DNA of 64,000 nucleotides, taken from contig CANSQM010000004.1 of assembly GCA_947649205.1 (NCBI GenBank), positions 45,452 through 109,451 of the forward strand. The letters run 5' to 3'. The notes beneath the pieces were generated by a model, which had not been told where the DNA came from, did not search any database, and saw only the letters and a list, made by a program, of their open reading frames with translations. Positions 49,707 through 58,197 of this stretch are shown in pieces. A program made the translations under genes and the position numbers. Positions within the stretch are counted from its first letter, which is position 1; each line of letters begins with the position of its first letter. The stretch comes from an uncultured Enterorhabdus sp. GTDB lineage: Bacteria; Actinomycetota; Coriobacteriia; Coriobacteriales; Eggerthellaceae.

Positions 49707-50768
49707 CTAGCGGTTCTCGATGGCGCCGATGTTCTTGAGGGCGATCTCGATGCGGCCGTCCGGCGTGCTGAAGAACTCGATGAAGTCGGGGTTCTCGCCG
49801 TACTCGGCGGGGAAGGTCAGCTCGATGCCCGTATCGGTGCGGATCTTGTGGTTCTTAGTCACCCGCTTCGCCACGGCCTTCTCCACCACCACGCGCTCGG
49901 GAATGGCCCCGGCGTCCACGGCGCGATCGAAGCGCTCCTGGAGCACCGGCTCGTCGGCGAACACCTCGCGGCCCAGCTCGTGGGCGTCCACCTCGTCGGA
50001 CTCCTCGGCGTTCCCGGCCACGTAGGACTTCGCGCGGGCCAGCGCCCGGGCCGTGTTCGCCCCGTACTCCTCGGCCACTTCCTCCACCACCGTGGTCACC
50101 GCTTGCAGCACCTCCTTGCTGGAGGCCTCCATGGAGCACTGCAGCAGACCGTCGGGAATGAGCCAGCGCTTCTCGCCGGCGATCTCGCGCTCCTTGTCCA
50201 CGAACCACACGGTCATGGCGTCGCCGTCGATGAGCGCGAACGACGCCACCTTCTGGGACGGGTTCGGCAGGATGGCGTGGTGCCGCGCGATGGTGGTGGC
50301 CGTGTCGCCGAAATCGTTGGAGCCCACCTCGTGCATGTAGGCCTGGCGGGCCTCCAGCAGGATGATGGCGAAGTAACGGGTGCCGCGGCCCTTGAAGGCG
50401 GCCTCGGCCTCCTCGTCGGTCATCTCGCGCACGGTCTCGTCCAGGTCGCCCTCGAAGTCGATAATGAGCAAGTCGGTGGACGGGGTCTTCTCCATGCGGG
50501 ACAACTCGCCCACGAAGAACTCGCCGATCTGCTGGGTGAGCCCCACGAAGTCGCGCTCGCCGCGGAAGTAGGCCCGCAGCTCTTCGGCGAACAGGCTGTT
50601 CTCGGCGAAGGTGCCGCGCTTGCTGTCCAAGTTCCCCACGGCCCGCTTGGCCTGGCTCGTCACGTAGCGCTTCGCCGTCTTGTTGCCCAAGTCCATCTCC
50701 GCCTGGGCGAACACGTTCACGCAGGACACGAAATCGAATACATGGAGAATGGCCTTGTTGATGTTCAT
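49707..50768 (-). CDS. Nucleoid-associated protein NdpA/YejK family
   Basis: The protein has 353 residues, starting behind AAGGAG. The N-terminal ILHVFDFVSCVNVFAQAEMD and central FKGRGTRYFAIILLEARQAY fit the 37-kDa nucleoid-associated protein family (PF04245). The C-terminal third contains the KIRTDTGIELTFPAEYGENP and DGRIEIALKNI segments typical of it. NdpA-like proteins bind DNA in the nucleoid; their role outside proteobacteria is unclear. It is transcribed downstream of the GH25 gene with a 25-bp gap, so the two may be co-transcribed. Confidence 0.85.
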   Translation of the reverse strand: MNINKAILHVFDFVSCVNVFAQAEMDLGNKTAKRYVTSQAKRAVGNLDSKRGTFAENSLFAEELRAYFRGERDFVGLTQQIGEFFVGELSRMEKTPSTDLLIIDFEGDLDETVREMTDEEAEAAFKGRGTRYFAIILLEARQAYMHEVGSNDFGDTATTIARHHAILPNPSQKVASFALIDGDAMTVWFVDKEREIAGEKRWLIPDGLLQCSMEASSKEVLQAVTTVVEEVAEEYGANTARALARAKSYVAGNAEESDEVDAHELGREVFADEPVLQERFDRAVDAGAIPERVVVEKAVAKRVTKNHKIRTDTGIELTFPAEYGENPDFIEFFSTPDGRIEIALKNIGAIENR

Positions 50769-50793
50769 GGAGCTCCTTCTATTGAGTTTTCTT

Positions 50794-51678
50794 CTAGCGG
50801 GTCTCGAGCCAGATGTTCAGGTCGGCGTCGGTGTCTATGCCGGGCACCGTGCCCTTGTTGGTGTACTGCCAAATGGCGAAGTTGAAGGTCACCGTGGGGT
50901 CGTCGATGCCGTACTCGGCGAGCCAGAGCGGATACTCGACCCGCTCCTCCACCGACAGGCGCATGAGATCCTGCTGATTGCCGTAGATCATGGGCGAGAA
51001 GCCGGCCTTCTGAATATGCTCGCAGAAGGCCCGCGCGTTGGCGGCGAACTGGTCGGGCGGCAGATCGTTGGCCCGGGCGCCCTCGATTTCCACGGGCTCG
51101 TGGTCGTAGGCCACCATGTGGAAGGTCACGCCCTCGTGCTCGGCCTCGCGCAGCTGCTCGATGGCGAAGGCGGCCTCTTCGCGGGCCTCCGCCTCGTCCA
51201 AGGACTGGGAGAAGAAATAAGCGCTCACGGGAATGCCCGCCGCCTGGGCCCCGATGGCGTTGGTCAGGAAGAACTCGTCCACGTCCAGCTTGCCCTCGGT
51301 GGCGCCGCGGTTGCCGATGCGCACGAAGGCGAACTGCGCCCCGGCCCCGGCCACGGCCTCCCAATCCACGGTGTGCTGGTGCTCGGAAACGTCCACGCCC
51401 CACTGGGAGCAAATCTGGTCGTTCTCGTAATAGACGGGCCGGCCGCCGTCCCAAATGAGGTTGTCCCAGTTGTACGGGCAGGGAACTTCGGCGATCTGAC
51501 GGGCCTGCACGCCGGCTTCCGAGTTGCCGCAGCCCGTCAGCAGGGCCGCCACGACGCAGGCGCTCGCGCCCAGAAACGTCCGGCGCGTGAGCAGCGCCGC
51601 GACCGGTGCGATCTCGGGTGCCGTCTCCCCTCCCTGCGCGGGGACGCAGGAGTGCGGAGCCATGGTTCGTGCCGGCAC
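50794..51678 (-). CDS. Exported GH25 lysozyme-like lipoprotein
   Basis: The protein has 294 residues from the GTG at 51678 (AAGG 7 bases upstream). A twin-arginine-like LTRRTFLGASA (32-33) leads to a lipobox LLTGC with C50, so a lipid-anchored exported protein is predicted. The GH25 barrel begins WGVDVSEHQHTVDWEAVAG with catalytic aspartate near residue 96. YDHEPVEIEG carries the second acid on strand 4, and PMIYGNQQDLM, PLWLAEYG and FAIWQYTNKG complete the family. It hydrolyses peptidoglycan, probably in wall turnover; there is no phage context. Confidence 0.92.
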   Translation of the reverse strand: MPARTMAPHSCVPAQGGETAPEIAPVAALLTRRTFLGASACVVAALLTGCGNSEAGVQARQIAEVPCPYNWDNLIWDGGRPVYYENDQICSQWGVDVSEHQHTVDWEAVAGAGAQFAFVRIGNRGATEGKLDVDEFFLTNAIGAQAAGIPVSAYFFSQSLDEAEAREEAAFAIEQLREAEHEGVTFHMVAYDHEPVEIEGARANDLPPDQFAANARAFCEHIQKAGFSPMIYGNQQDLMRLSVEERVEYPLWLAEYGIDDPTVTFNFAIWQYTNKGTVPGIDTDADLNIWLETR

Positions 51679-51987
51679 GGTGGAGCCTTCTTTCCCAAAG
51701 AACTTAAAAACTGACGGCGCCTATTGTAAACCACCTCAAGGCCCCGTGGGCCCCTCCACGCCGATCACAGACGGGAATCACCCGCTCAGCGCCACGGCCC
51801 TTAGGAGAAAGGCCATACCGGCGAAGGTGTCGGTGCCCGACGTAGAGCCGTGGGCGAGCAGGGCCGCAACGGGTGCCGGGCACGGCTCTTGAAGAGAGGA
51901 GGCACCCGAAGGCGCACCGGCGATGCGGGGAAGGAACTGGGCTGCGCGGACTTCCCGCGACGACGGTCGCTCTCCCCGTGCGACCCC
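51679..51987. other. Intergenic stretch without a supported gene
   Basis: These 309 bp lie between the FetB-like gene and the GH25 gene. Both minus-strand frames here lack ribosome sites. Nothing further seen. Confidence 0.5.
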
Positions 51988-52800
51988 TTAGCCCTGGGAG
52001 CCGATATCGTCGCGCAGGGCCGGATCGAGGAAGTAACCCTCGGCCGAGAAGCGCTTCTTGTAGGCGAGGAAGCACATGACGACGATGGACAGCGTCGTGG
52101 CCGCCGACACCATGAGCAGCACGACGATCTGGTACTTCGCCGCGATGATGGGGTCGGCTCCGGCAAGGATCTGGCCCGACATCATGCCGGGAATCTGCAC
52201 GATGCCCGCGGCCGACAGCTGGGCGAGCGTGGGGGTCATGCCCGCGCCCACGGCCGCCTTGATGGAGGGGAACGCCGCCTCCCGCGGCGTGGCGCCCAGG
52301 GCCACCATGGTGTAGATCTCGCTCGCGCGCGAATCCATGGAAGCCAGCAGCCGGTCGGTGGCCACGGCCGAGGCGGACAGCGTATTACCGAGCATCATGC
52401 CCGTTATGGGCACGAGCTGCATGGCGTTGTACCAGGGATCAGCGTGGATGACGGCCTCCACTACGATGAACGAGACGACGAGCGACGATACCGTGATGGA
52501 CACGAAGGTGTCGGCCCACAGGCCGCCCATGACGCGCTTGGTGCGCCCCGTGGCGATCTGCGTGGCCGCGATGCACATGCCCACGAGCACGATGCCCACA
52601 AGCCACCAGGTCTGGTACTGGAAGAGGTACACGAGCAGAAGCCCCATGGCCAGAAGCTGCACGAAGGCCCGCACCGTGGAGACGGCAATGCGCCGGGTCT
52701 GACCGAGTCGCAGCCGCCACGACACGATACCAGCCACCAGCATGAGCAGGCTCGCCCCTACCAGCTCCACATAACCGATGTTCACCACACCGCCGGTCAT
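51988..52800 (-). CDS. fetB: ABC transporter permease, FetB/YbbM family
   Basis: The protein has 270 residues with about seven membrane segments. The family pattern (PF03649) is clear: RLGQTRRIAVSTVRAFVQLL, PITGMMLGNTLSASAVATDR and ALGATPREAAFPSIKAAVGA. It pairs with the ATPase gene just upstream (4-bp overlap). In E. coli FetAB is linked to iron homeostasis and oxidative stress as an exporter; that role here is inferred by homology. Confidence 0.9.
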   Translation of the reverse strand: MTGGVVNIGYVELVGASLLMLVAGIVSWRLRLGQTRRIAVSTVRAFVQLLAMGLLLVYLFQYQTWWLVGIVLVGMCIAATQIATGRTKRVMGGLWADTFVSITVSSLVVSFIVVEAVIHADPWYNAMQLVPITGMMLGNTLSASAVATDRLLASMDSRASEIYTMVALGATPREAAFPSIKAAVGAGMTPTLAQLSAAGIVQIPGMMSGQILAGADPIIAAKYQIVVLLMVSAATTLSIVVMCFLAYKKRFSAEGYFLDPALRDDIGSQG

Positions 52801-53537
52801 CGGGAACGCTCCCGAGGGGCAGGGGCCGCGACCCCTTCCCCCGTTACAGGGGCATTGGAGACAGTCGCGGGATGGGCCTCGTAGCTGATCGCACCATCGG
52901 CCAGGGTGAACGTCCCGCAGGCGTAGCCGTCGTCGGCCCGATGGCGAATGCGCAGGCAGGTGGTGCCGCCGGTCAGCAGCGCCCGGGTCAGGCGGCTCAC
53001 CGCCACGGCAGATTCCTCATCGAGGGCCGCCTCCACCTCGTCGAGCAGCATCACGGTCGGACGCGTGGCAAAGGCCCGCAGCAGCGCCACCCGGGCCTGT
53101 TGGCCGCCCGAGAGCTGGGCCGCGCTGTGGTCGAGGGTCACCCCGTTAAGTTGCGCGAGAGCCAGCAGTTCCTCCAGGGCCCCGTCACTCGGCGGTTGCG
53201 TGCCGGCATTCACCTTGAGCGTCCAGGGAAACCGCAGGTTATCGCGTACTGTGCCCGGCACAAGGGCCGCGGCTTGGGGCACGAGGCACACGCGACGGCG
53301 CCACTCCGTGGGATGGAAGCGATCGAAGGGAACACCGTTCAGGACGAGAGAACCGCCCGAACGCGGCAACATGAGGGCGCAGGCCGCCAGCAGCGTGGAC
53401 TTCCCCGACCCCGACGGCCCCGTGAGGTTGTACAGCCGCCCGCCTTCCAAGGCGAAGCTCACGTCCGAGAAGGGCGCGAAGGGTTTCCCGCTGCGCTGGT
53501 ACTGCACGCCGATATGTTGGGCTTCAAACACTGTCAT
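52797..53537 (-). CDS. fetA: ABC transporter ATPase, FetA/YbbL family
   Basis: The protein has 246 residues. Walker A is GPSGSGKST (about 40-48), the signature AQLSGGQQARVALLRAF, and Walker B VMLLDEVEAALDEES. The H-loop position reads RIRHRAD. The order and 4-bp overlap with the permease gene fit the FetAB pair. The C-terminal 25 residues are an extra Ala/Pro-rich tail. No promoter or operator is obvious upstream. Confidence 0.9.
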   Translation of the reverse strand: MTVFEAQHIGVQYQRSGKPFAPFSDVSFALEGGRLYNLTGPSGSGKSTLLAACALMLPRSGGSLVLNGVPFDRFHPTEWRRRVCLVPQAAALVPGTVRDNLRFPWTLKVNAGTQPPSDGALEELLALAQLNGVTLDHSAAQLSGGQQARVALLRAFATRPTVMLLDEVEAALDEESAVAVSRLTRALLTGGTTCLRIRHRADDGYACGTFTLADGAISYEAHPATVSNAPVTGEGVAAPAPRERSR

Positions 53538-53818
53538 GGTCCCATGCTACCCGACCCCGCGCGCCGCCGAGGCCGCGCGCCGCCAACCGTGACCGCCCCG
53601 GCAACTGACGGCATCGCGCACGCCGGTCCACGACCCCACCAACCAGCGACACACCGCGAGCAGCCCCGCAACGCCGCTCGCGGCTTTCGATGACGAAGCG
53701 AGAACCGACCAGCCAGCCAATCGCTCGACTGGGCGCAAGCGCAACCCCCCGAAAGCGCAAGCAAGTCGACAGCAGGGCGCCGGCGCGCGCCCAAGCCCCT
53801 CGCCAGTCAGCAGAGGTA

Positions 53819-55243
53819 TCAGTTCTCGGCCGGCCCTTCCGAGGGTAGCGGGGGCAGGCAGCCGTCGAGCACCTCGTTGAACTCCTGGCGGTTGTGCACG
53901 GCGAACTTCGCGTAGATCCGGCTCGCGTGGGCCCGAGCCGCGCTCTTCGAGATGAACAGCTCATCGCTGATGGCGGCGATGTCACGCCCGCTGGCCATGA
54001 GCATGAACACCGTCGTCTCCCGCTTCGAGAGCCCCCGATCAGCGCTGAGCGATGCCAGCGCCTCACGCCGACGCGAGGCTGGGGACGATTGGGCGGCCCG
54101 TTCCAGCACGTGGCGTTCATCGATGCTGAACGGCGAGAGGCCCGCGCTCAGAAGGCTGATGGCCAGGATGATGGCCCCGACCAGCACTCCGTGGTCGATG
54201 ACGAGATCGACGGAGCCCAGCTGCATGCCCGTCTCCGTCGTTGCGATGATGAGCAGCTTCACCACGGCGCAGGCCGGCAGGGCCGAGGTGCGGGTCGCAT
54301 GGGCCCGCATGCAGGCCAGCGAGTAGGCGAACAGGCGGCAGCTGGCCGTGCCAGCCCCGGCGAACACCTGCACCCAGGCGTTTCCTCCGTCGAAGAACCC
54401 CACGAGCAGCAGGCCCGACACCATGAACACGAAGGCCACGTTCTTCAAGGTGCGCATATCGAAACGGCCCGGCAGCCCCCAGGCGAGTCCCACCACGGCG
54501 GCCCCGGGCACCATGTTCCCGAAATTGTCGAACACCGACAACTTCGGGAAATTCATGAGGGAACTCACGAGCCCGTAGGAAAAACAGTACACGCTCACCC
54601 ACACCACCAGGCGCCACGAGACGATGGAGCGCACCTCCACGGGCGTGCGGCGGGCGGCCGACAGCGAGGGCGCACAGCCCTCCTCCACCATGCGGCGATA
54701 GGTCACCAGCAGCCCAAGGGACAGCATGAGCAGCAGCGGCATGCAGTAGATGGCCGTCTCCAAGCTCGCCCCCAGTATGATGACGAAAAACGAGTTGAGG
54801 CCCTCAGCGATTCCAATGACGAGAACAATGTGCTTGAGCGAGGTGGTGCCTACGAATTCGAGCCATTGCAGCATCATGGCCGCCGTTCCCAGGCCGAAGA
54901 GGAACATAGCCGCCGCCAGAACCGGCGCAGGAGGCGCCGAGAAATGGGCGAGCACAAACACGGCGCAGGCCGTAAGGGCCGCCAGCGCCGGAGCCACGAG
55001 CATCGCGAACGAGCGATGCTCCCCGTCGCGACCGTAGGCGAGCCCCACAAGCAGCACGAGCCCCACCACCTTGCCGGCATCGGCGCTCATGCTCAGGTCG
55101 CTCGGACCAACCCACTGAAACGAGAGATGGGACGCACAGCGGCAGAGGGCGTAGCCCGCTACGAGCACCGCGGCGCCCCGCTGACGCCCGAGCAGCCCCA
55201 TGAGCCGCTCCAGCGCCGGGGGAAAGATCGTCTCGTGCGCCAT
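53819..55243 (-). CDS. Membrane-bound LuxR-family regulator, module D
   Basis: The protein has 474 residues, starting behind GGGGAGGAG. About ten to twelve hydrophobic segments span residues 22-375. The HTH is at about 400-460: LSKRETTVFMLMASGRDIAA then KSAARAHASRIYAKFAV. The S-A-A-R-A-H core replaces the usual G-T-V-K-x-H but keeps the histidine. It is divergent from the flavoprotein/cytochrome operon at 55525. The 281-bp intergenic region has several TTAAGC half-sites. Confidence 0.92.
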   Translation of the reverse strand: MAHETIFPPALERLMGLLGRQRGAAVLVAGYALCRCASHLSFQWVGPSDLSMSADAGKVVGLVLLVGLAYGRDGEHRSFAMLVAPALAALTACAVFVLAHFSAPPAPVLAAAMFLFGLGTAAMMLQWLEFVGTTSLKHIVLVIGIAEGLNSFFVIILGASLETAIYCMPLLLMLSLGLLVTYRRMVEEGCAPSLSAARRTPVEVRSIVSWRLVVWVSVYCFSYGLVSSLMNFPKLSVFDNFGNMVPGAAVVGLAWGLPGRFDMRTLKNVAFVFMVSGLLLVGFFDGGNAWVQVFAGAGTASCRLFAYSLACMRAHATRTSALPACAVVKLLIIATTETGMQLGSVDLVIDHGVLVGAIILAISLLSAGLSPFSIDERHVLERAAQSSPASRRREALASLSADRGLSKRETTVFMLMASGRDIAAISDELFISKSAARAHASRIYAKFAVHNRQEFNEVLDGCLPPLPSEGPAEN

Positions 55244-55331
55244 TGTTTCTCCTCCCCTCGCGCCGACCTCGCAGCTCGGCGCACTCTCCTTCCCTCCATC
55301 CTAGCGCCTCGCCCCGCCACCCTCAAGACGC

Positions 55332-55343
55332 TTAAGCGCTTAA
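55332..55343. promoter_or_regulatory. TTAAGC motif palindrome in the module D divergent promoter
   Basis: TTAAGCGCTTAA is a perfect 12-bp palindrome. Further TTAAGC copies follow at about 55395 (TTAAGCGGC) and 55414 (TTAAGCCGCC), the latter two able to pair as GGCGGC/GCCGCC. They lie between the LuxR start (55243) and flavoprotein start (55525), so they are candidate regulator sites. Confidence 0.55.
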
Positions 55344-55524
55344 AGTCGCCACAAGGATATGACCTGGTCATTCATTTCCCATTCCTCTCCAGTATTTAAG
55401 CGGCGGCATCGCTGATTAAGCCGCCCGTAACGGCCCCAGCGGCCCCGAGCGTCTTAGGATGGGGCCACGGCATCGACCGCGATGCCCCCACCGCGGACCC
55501 GCTCCGCAGCAAGGAGGAGGAACC

Positions 55525-57240
55525 ATGAAAGCACCGCAGACCCATTCCCTCGACCGCCGTCACTTCCTGAAGACGACCGGAGCCCTCGTCGCCGGCACCG
55601 TGGCTGCCGCCGGGCTCGCTGGCTGCGCCAGCGAGACGGCGCCCGCCGCGACCACCGACCAGTTCTGGCTTCCCGAAGCATGGAACGAGGAGCACGACAT
55701 CGTCGTGGTCGGCTTCGGCGCCGCCGGCGTGTCGGCGGGCATTGCCGGCATGAAGGCCGGAGCCGATGTGGTGGTGCTGGAGGCGGCGCCCCGGGAACTG
55801 CGCGGCGGCAACAGCGGCGTGTGCGGCGGCGGCTGGATCTGCCCCACCGACGTGGAAGGCTACGCCGACTTCCTCTACCGCCTGAACCTCCAGCGCGACG
55901 ACCGCCAGGAGCTGGTGGAATTCAGCCAGACCCTCTCGGGCATGGTGGACTGGATCGAAGAGCTCGGCATCGACTACATGGACACGAAGCGGGCCGGCTT
56001 CAACTTCTATCCCAAGGAGTTCCACGAGATGGCCCCCACCATGAACAACAGCCTGAAGGGCGTGGCCAAGACGGGCATGGAGCACCACGCCATGGCCGAC
56101 GCCGACGGCAACCAGGCCATGGGCGGCAAGTACTTCTACGAGCCCATGGCGAAAATCTACGAGGGCATGGGCGGGGCCGTGCTCTACGAGACCCGCGGCC
56201 GCGAGCTCGTCCAAGACCCCCGCACGCGGGAAGTTCTCGGCGTGCGCGCCGAAGGACCCGACGGCGCGGACATCTTCATCAAGGCCCGCAAGGGCGTCAT
56301 TTTGGCCTGCGGCGGCTACGAGGCCAGCCCCGAGCTCACCCAGGAGTATATCCGCGCCTGCATGGACATCGCCGTCACCGGCTCGCCCTTCAACCGCGGC
56401 GACGGCGTGCTCATGGCCCAGGCGGCCGGGGCGCGGCTCCACCACATGGACTGCATCGAGTGGCAGGGCTACGGCGCCCGCATCGAGCCCGATAGCGAGG
56501 TGAACGGCCGCGTGGGCACGAGCACCAACTGGCACAGCGAGCCGGCCATCATCATGGTGAATAAGTACGGCCACCGCTTCTTCCGCGAGGACATGCGCAT
56601 GGGCCACACCCGCCAGTTCCCCGGCGTGGAATTCCTCGGCTTCGCCGACAGCACCGACACCATCAACGACTGGGCCGGCGCCCCGGCCTACGTCATCTTC
56701 GACCAGACGCGCTTCGCCGAGGGCGCGGGCAACTTCTACGGCGGCAAGGACAAGCTGGCCATGGGCTGGTTCGGGCAGCACGAGCTGTACCAGTGGAGCG
56801 ACGACAACTCCCAGGAGCTGGCCAGCGGCATCATCAAGAAAGGCGAGACCTTGGAAGAGCTGGCCGAGACCCTCGGCTTCATCGGCGTGACCGAGTTCGC
56901 CGAGGAGGTGGCCCGCTACAACGGCTTCGTGGACGCCGGCCGCGACGAGGACTTCGGTCGCGATCCGGAGAAGATGGTGAAGATCGAGACCGGCCCCTTC
57001 TACGGCATCGAGGTGTGGCCGAGCCTGCTGAACACCCAGGGCGGCCCGAAGCGCAACAACACCACCTGCCGCGTGGTGGACTACGACGGCAACGAGATTC
57101 CGCGACTGTACTCCAGCGGCGAGCTGGGATCCCAGTTCGGCCTGGTCTACCACGGGTCGGGGAATACCACCGAGGCCGTCATGACCGGCAAGGTGGCCGC
57201 CGAGGACGCCGCCGCCCTGGAACCCTGGGACGCAGCTTAG
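55525..57240 (+). CDS. Tat lipoprotein FAD-dependent reductase, module D
   Basis: The protein has 571 residues, starting behind AAGGAGGAGG. Tat motif DRRHFLK (10-16) and lipobox GLAGC with C34 predict a membrane-anchored exported protein. The FAD loop is GFGAAG (63-68), and the C-terminal FAD region is RLYSSGELGSQFGLVYHGSG. The capping segment GHRFFREDMRMGHTRQF differs from fumarate reductase in sequence and spacing, so the substrate is probably another acceptor. A GGG-containing glycine loop (GGNSGVCGGGW) follows the FAD dinucleotide fold. The next gene (49-bp gap) encodes a hexaheme lipoprotein, the likely electron donor. Confidence 0.92.
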   Translation: MKAPQTHSLDRRHFLKTTGALVAGTVAAAGLAGCASETAPAATTDQFWLPEAWNEEHDIVVVGFGAAGVSAGIAGMKAGADVVVLEAAPRELRGGNSGVCGGGWICPTDVEGYADFLYRLNLQRDDRQELVEFSQTLSGMVDWIEELGIDYMDTKRAGFNFYPKEFHEMAPTMNNSLKGVAKTGMEHHAMADADGNQAMGGKYFYEPMAKIYEGMGGAVLYETRGRELVQDPRTREVLGVRAEGPDGADIFIKARKGVILACGGYEASPELTQEYIRACMDIAVTGSPFNRGDGVLMAQAAGARLHHMDCIEWQGYGARIEPDSEVNGRVGTSTNWHSEPAIIMVNKYGHRFFREDMRMGHTRQFPGVEFLGFADSTDTINDWAGAPAYVIFDQTRFAEGAGNFYGGKDKLAMGWFGQHELYQWSDDNSQELASGIIKKGETLEELAETLGFIGVTEFAEEVARYNGFVDAGRDEDFGRDPEKMVKIETGPFYGIEVWPSLLNTQGGPKRNNTTCRVVDYDGNEIPRLYSSGELGSQFGLVYHGSGNTTEAVMTGKVAAEDAAALEPWDAA

Positions 57241-57289
57241 GCGCCGAGGCGCGGTCCCACCATCATCTCACGGGAAGCGAGGAACCACC

Positions 57290-57949
57290 ATGGAAGCACT
57301 GCAGAGAGTGCGGAGCCGTCTCGGCCGCTCCGCACGGAACCGAAAGCCGTCCTGGCGCCGGGGGTTGGCCATTCTGGCCGTGGCGGGACTGGTCGCCCTG
57401 GCCGCCGGGTGCGCCCCCACCGGCACGGCCACCGCACCAGAAGCGGAAGTGCCCGGCGCAGCAGAGAACGCGGCGGCCGAGGGCGCGGGCGCCCCGTGGA
57501 GCCCCTCGGCGGACTGCGGCCCCTGCCACGAGCGAGCCGTGGCCTCCCGGGAAGATACGGACTGTCTGGCGGCCCTGCACCGCGATATCCCCTGTGCCAC
57601 CTGCCACAGCGACGAGACCCTGGCCGACGTCCACGAGGGCGCCACGGCCGAAGGCGGCGCGAAGGCCACGCGCCTCAAGAAGACCGCCATCGACGCCACA
57701 GCCTGCACCGGCTGCCACGGCGAGGGCGCTGACCTGGCCGCCCTCACGGCCGAGACCGAGGCCTGCACCGACAAGAACGGCCTGGTGGTGAACCCCCACG
57801 ACCTGCCGACGAACGTGGAGCACGAGGATATCGACTGCGCTTCCTGCCACATCATGCACGACGACCGTACCGCTGCCGAGCAGGCCGAGAGCCTGTGCAC
57901 CTCCTGCCACCACGAGAACGTCTACGAGTGCTTCACCTGCCACGCCTGA
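57290..57949 (+). CDS. Hexaheme c-type cytochrome lipoprotein, module D
   Basis: The protein has 219 residues. The basic N-terminus and hydrophobic stretch end in lipobox LAAGC with C41. Six CxxCH sites are seen: CGPCH, CATCH, CTGCH, CASCH, CTSCH and CFTCH. A low-complexity Ala/Glu linker (about 45-75) tethers the haem domain to the membrane. It is encoded right after the module D flavoprotein and would transfer electrons from menaquinol-linked carriers to it. Module A uses a different, tetraheme cytochrome. Confidence 0.92.
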   Translation: MEALQRVRSRLGRSARNRKPSWRRGLAILAVAGLVALAAGCAPTGTATAPEAEVPGAAENAAAEGAGAPWSPSADCGPCHERAVASREDTDCLAALHRDIPCATCHSDETLADVHEGATAEGGAKATRLKKTAIDATACTGCHGEGADLAALTAETEACTDKNGLVVNPHDLPTNVEHEDIDCASCHIMHDDRTAAEQAESLCTSCHHENVYECFTCHA

Positions 57950-58027
57950 TCGCTTCGACGTTTGATTGCTCCGGCGTTTGATCGCCCCGACGCTCGATCT
58001 CCCCCAGCCCCTTCCGTCCTCCCTCCC

Positions 58028-58059
58028 CGGGCCCCGCGCCACTCCTCGCGCGGGGCCCG
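58028..58059 (+). terminator. Terminator of module D
   Basis: 12-bp perfect arms CGGGCCCCGCGC (58028-58039) and GCGCGGGGCCCG (58048-58059), 79 bp past the cytochrome stop. Confidence 0.8.
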
Positions 58060-58122
58060 CTCCATCATTTCACGGCGCTGGCATTAGTTTCCACTTTCGC
58101 ACAGACACCCTGCAGTATGCGA

Positions 58123-58170
58123 TGGTATAAAATGAGTGCAAGTGGTATAAAATGGGTGCAAGTGGTGCAA
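58123..58170. repeat. Tandem 20-bp repeat in the promoter of the ATPase/coiled-coil cassette
   Basis: TGGTATAAAATGAGTGCAAG (58123-58142) is repeated with one change at 58143-58162, followed by a partial third copy TGGTGCAA (58163-58170). Each full copy contains a TATAAA-like box. It ends 27 bp before the ATPase start. Confidence 0.85.
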
Positions 58171-58197
58171 CGCATGAAACCTGGAGGAGGCGCATCC

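Noticed and set aside
55396..57153. 585-residue minus-strand open frame
   Set aside because: Antisense to the module D flavoprotein; a shadow of its codon pattern.
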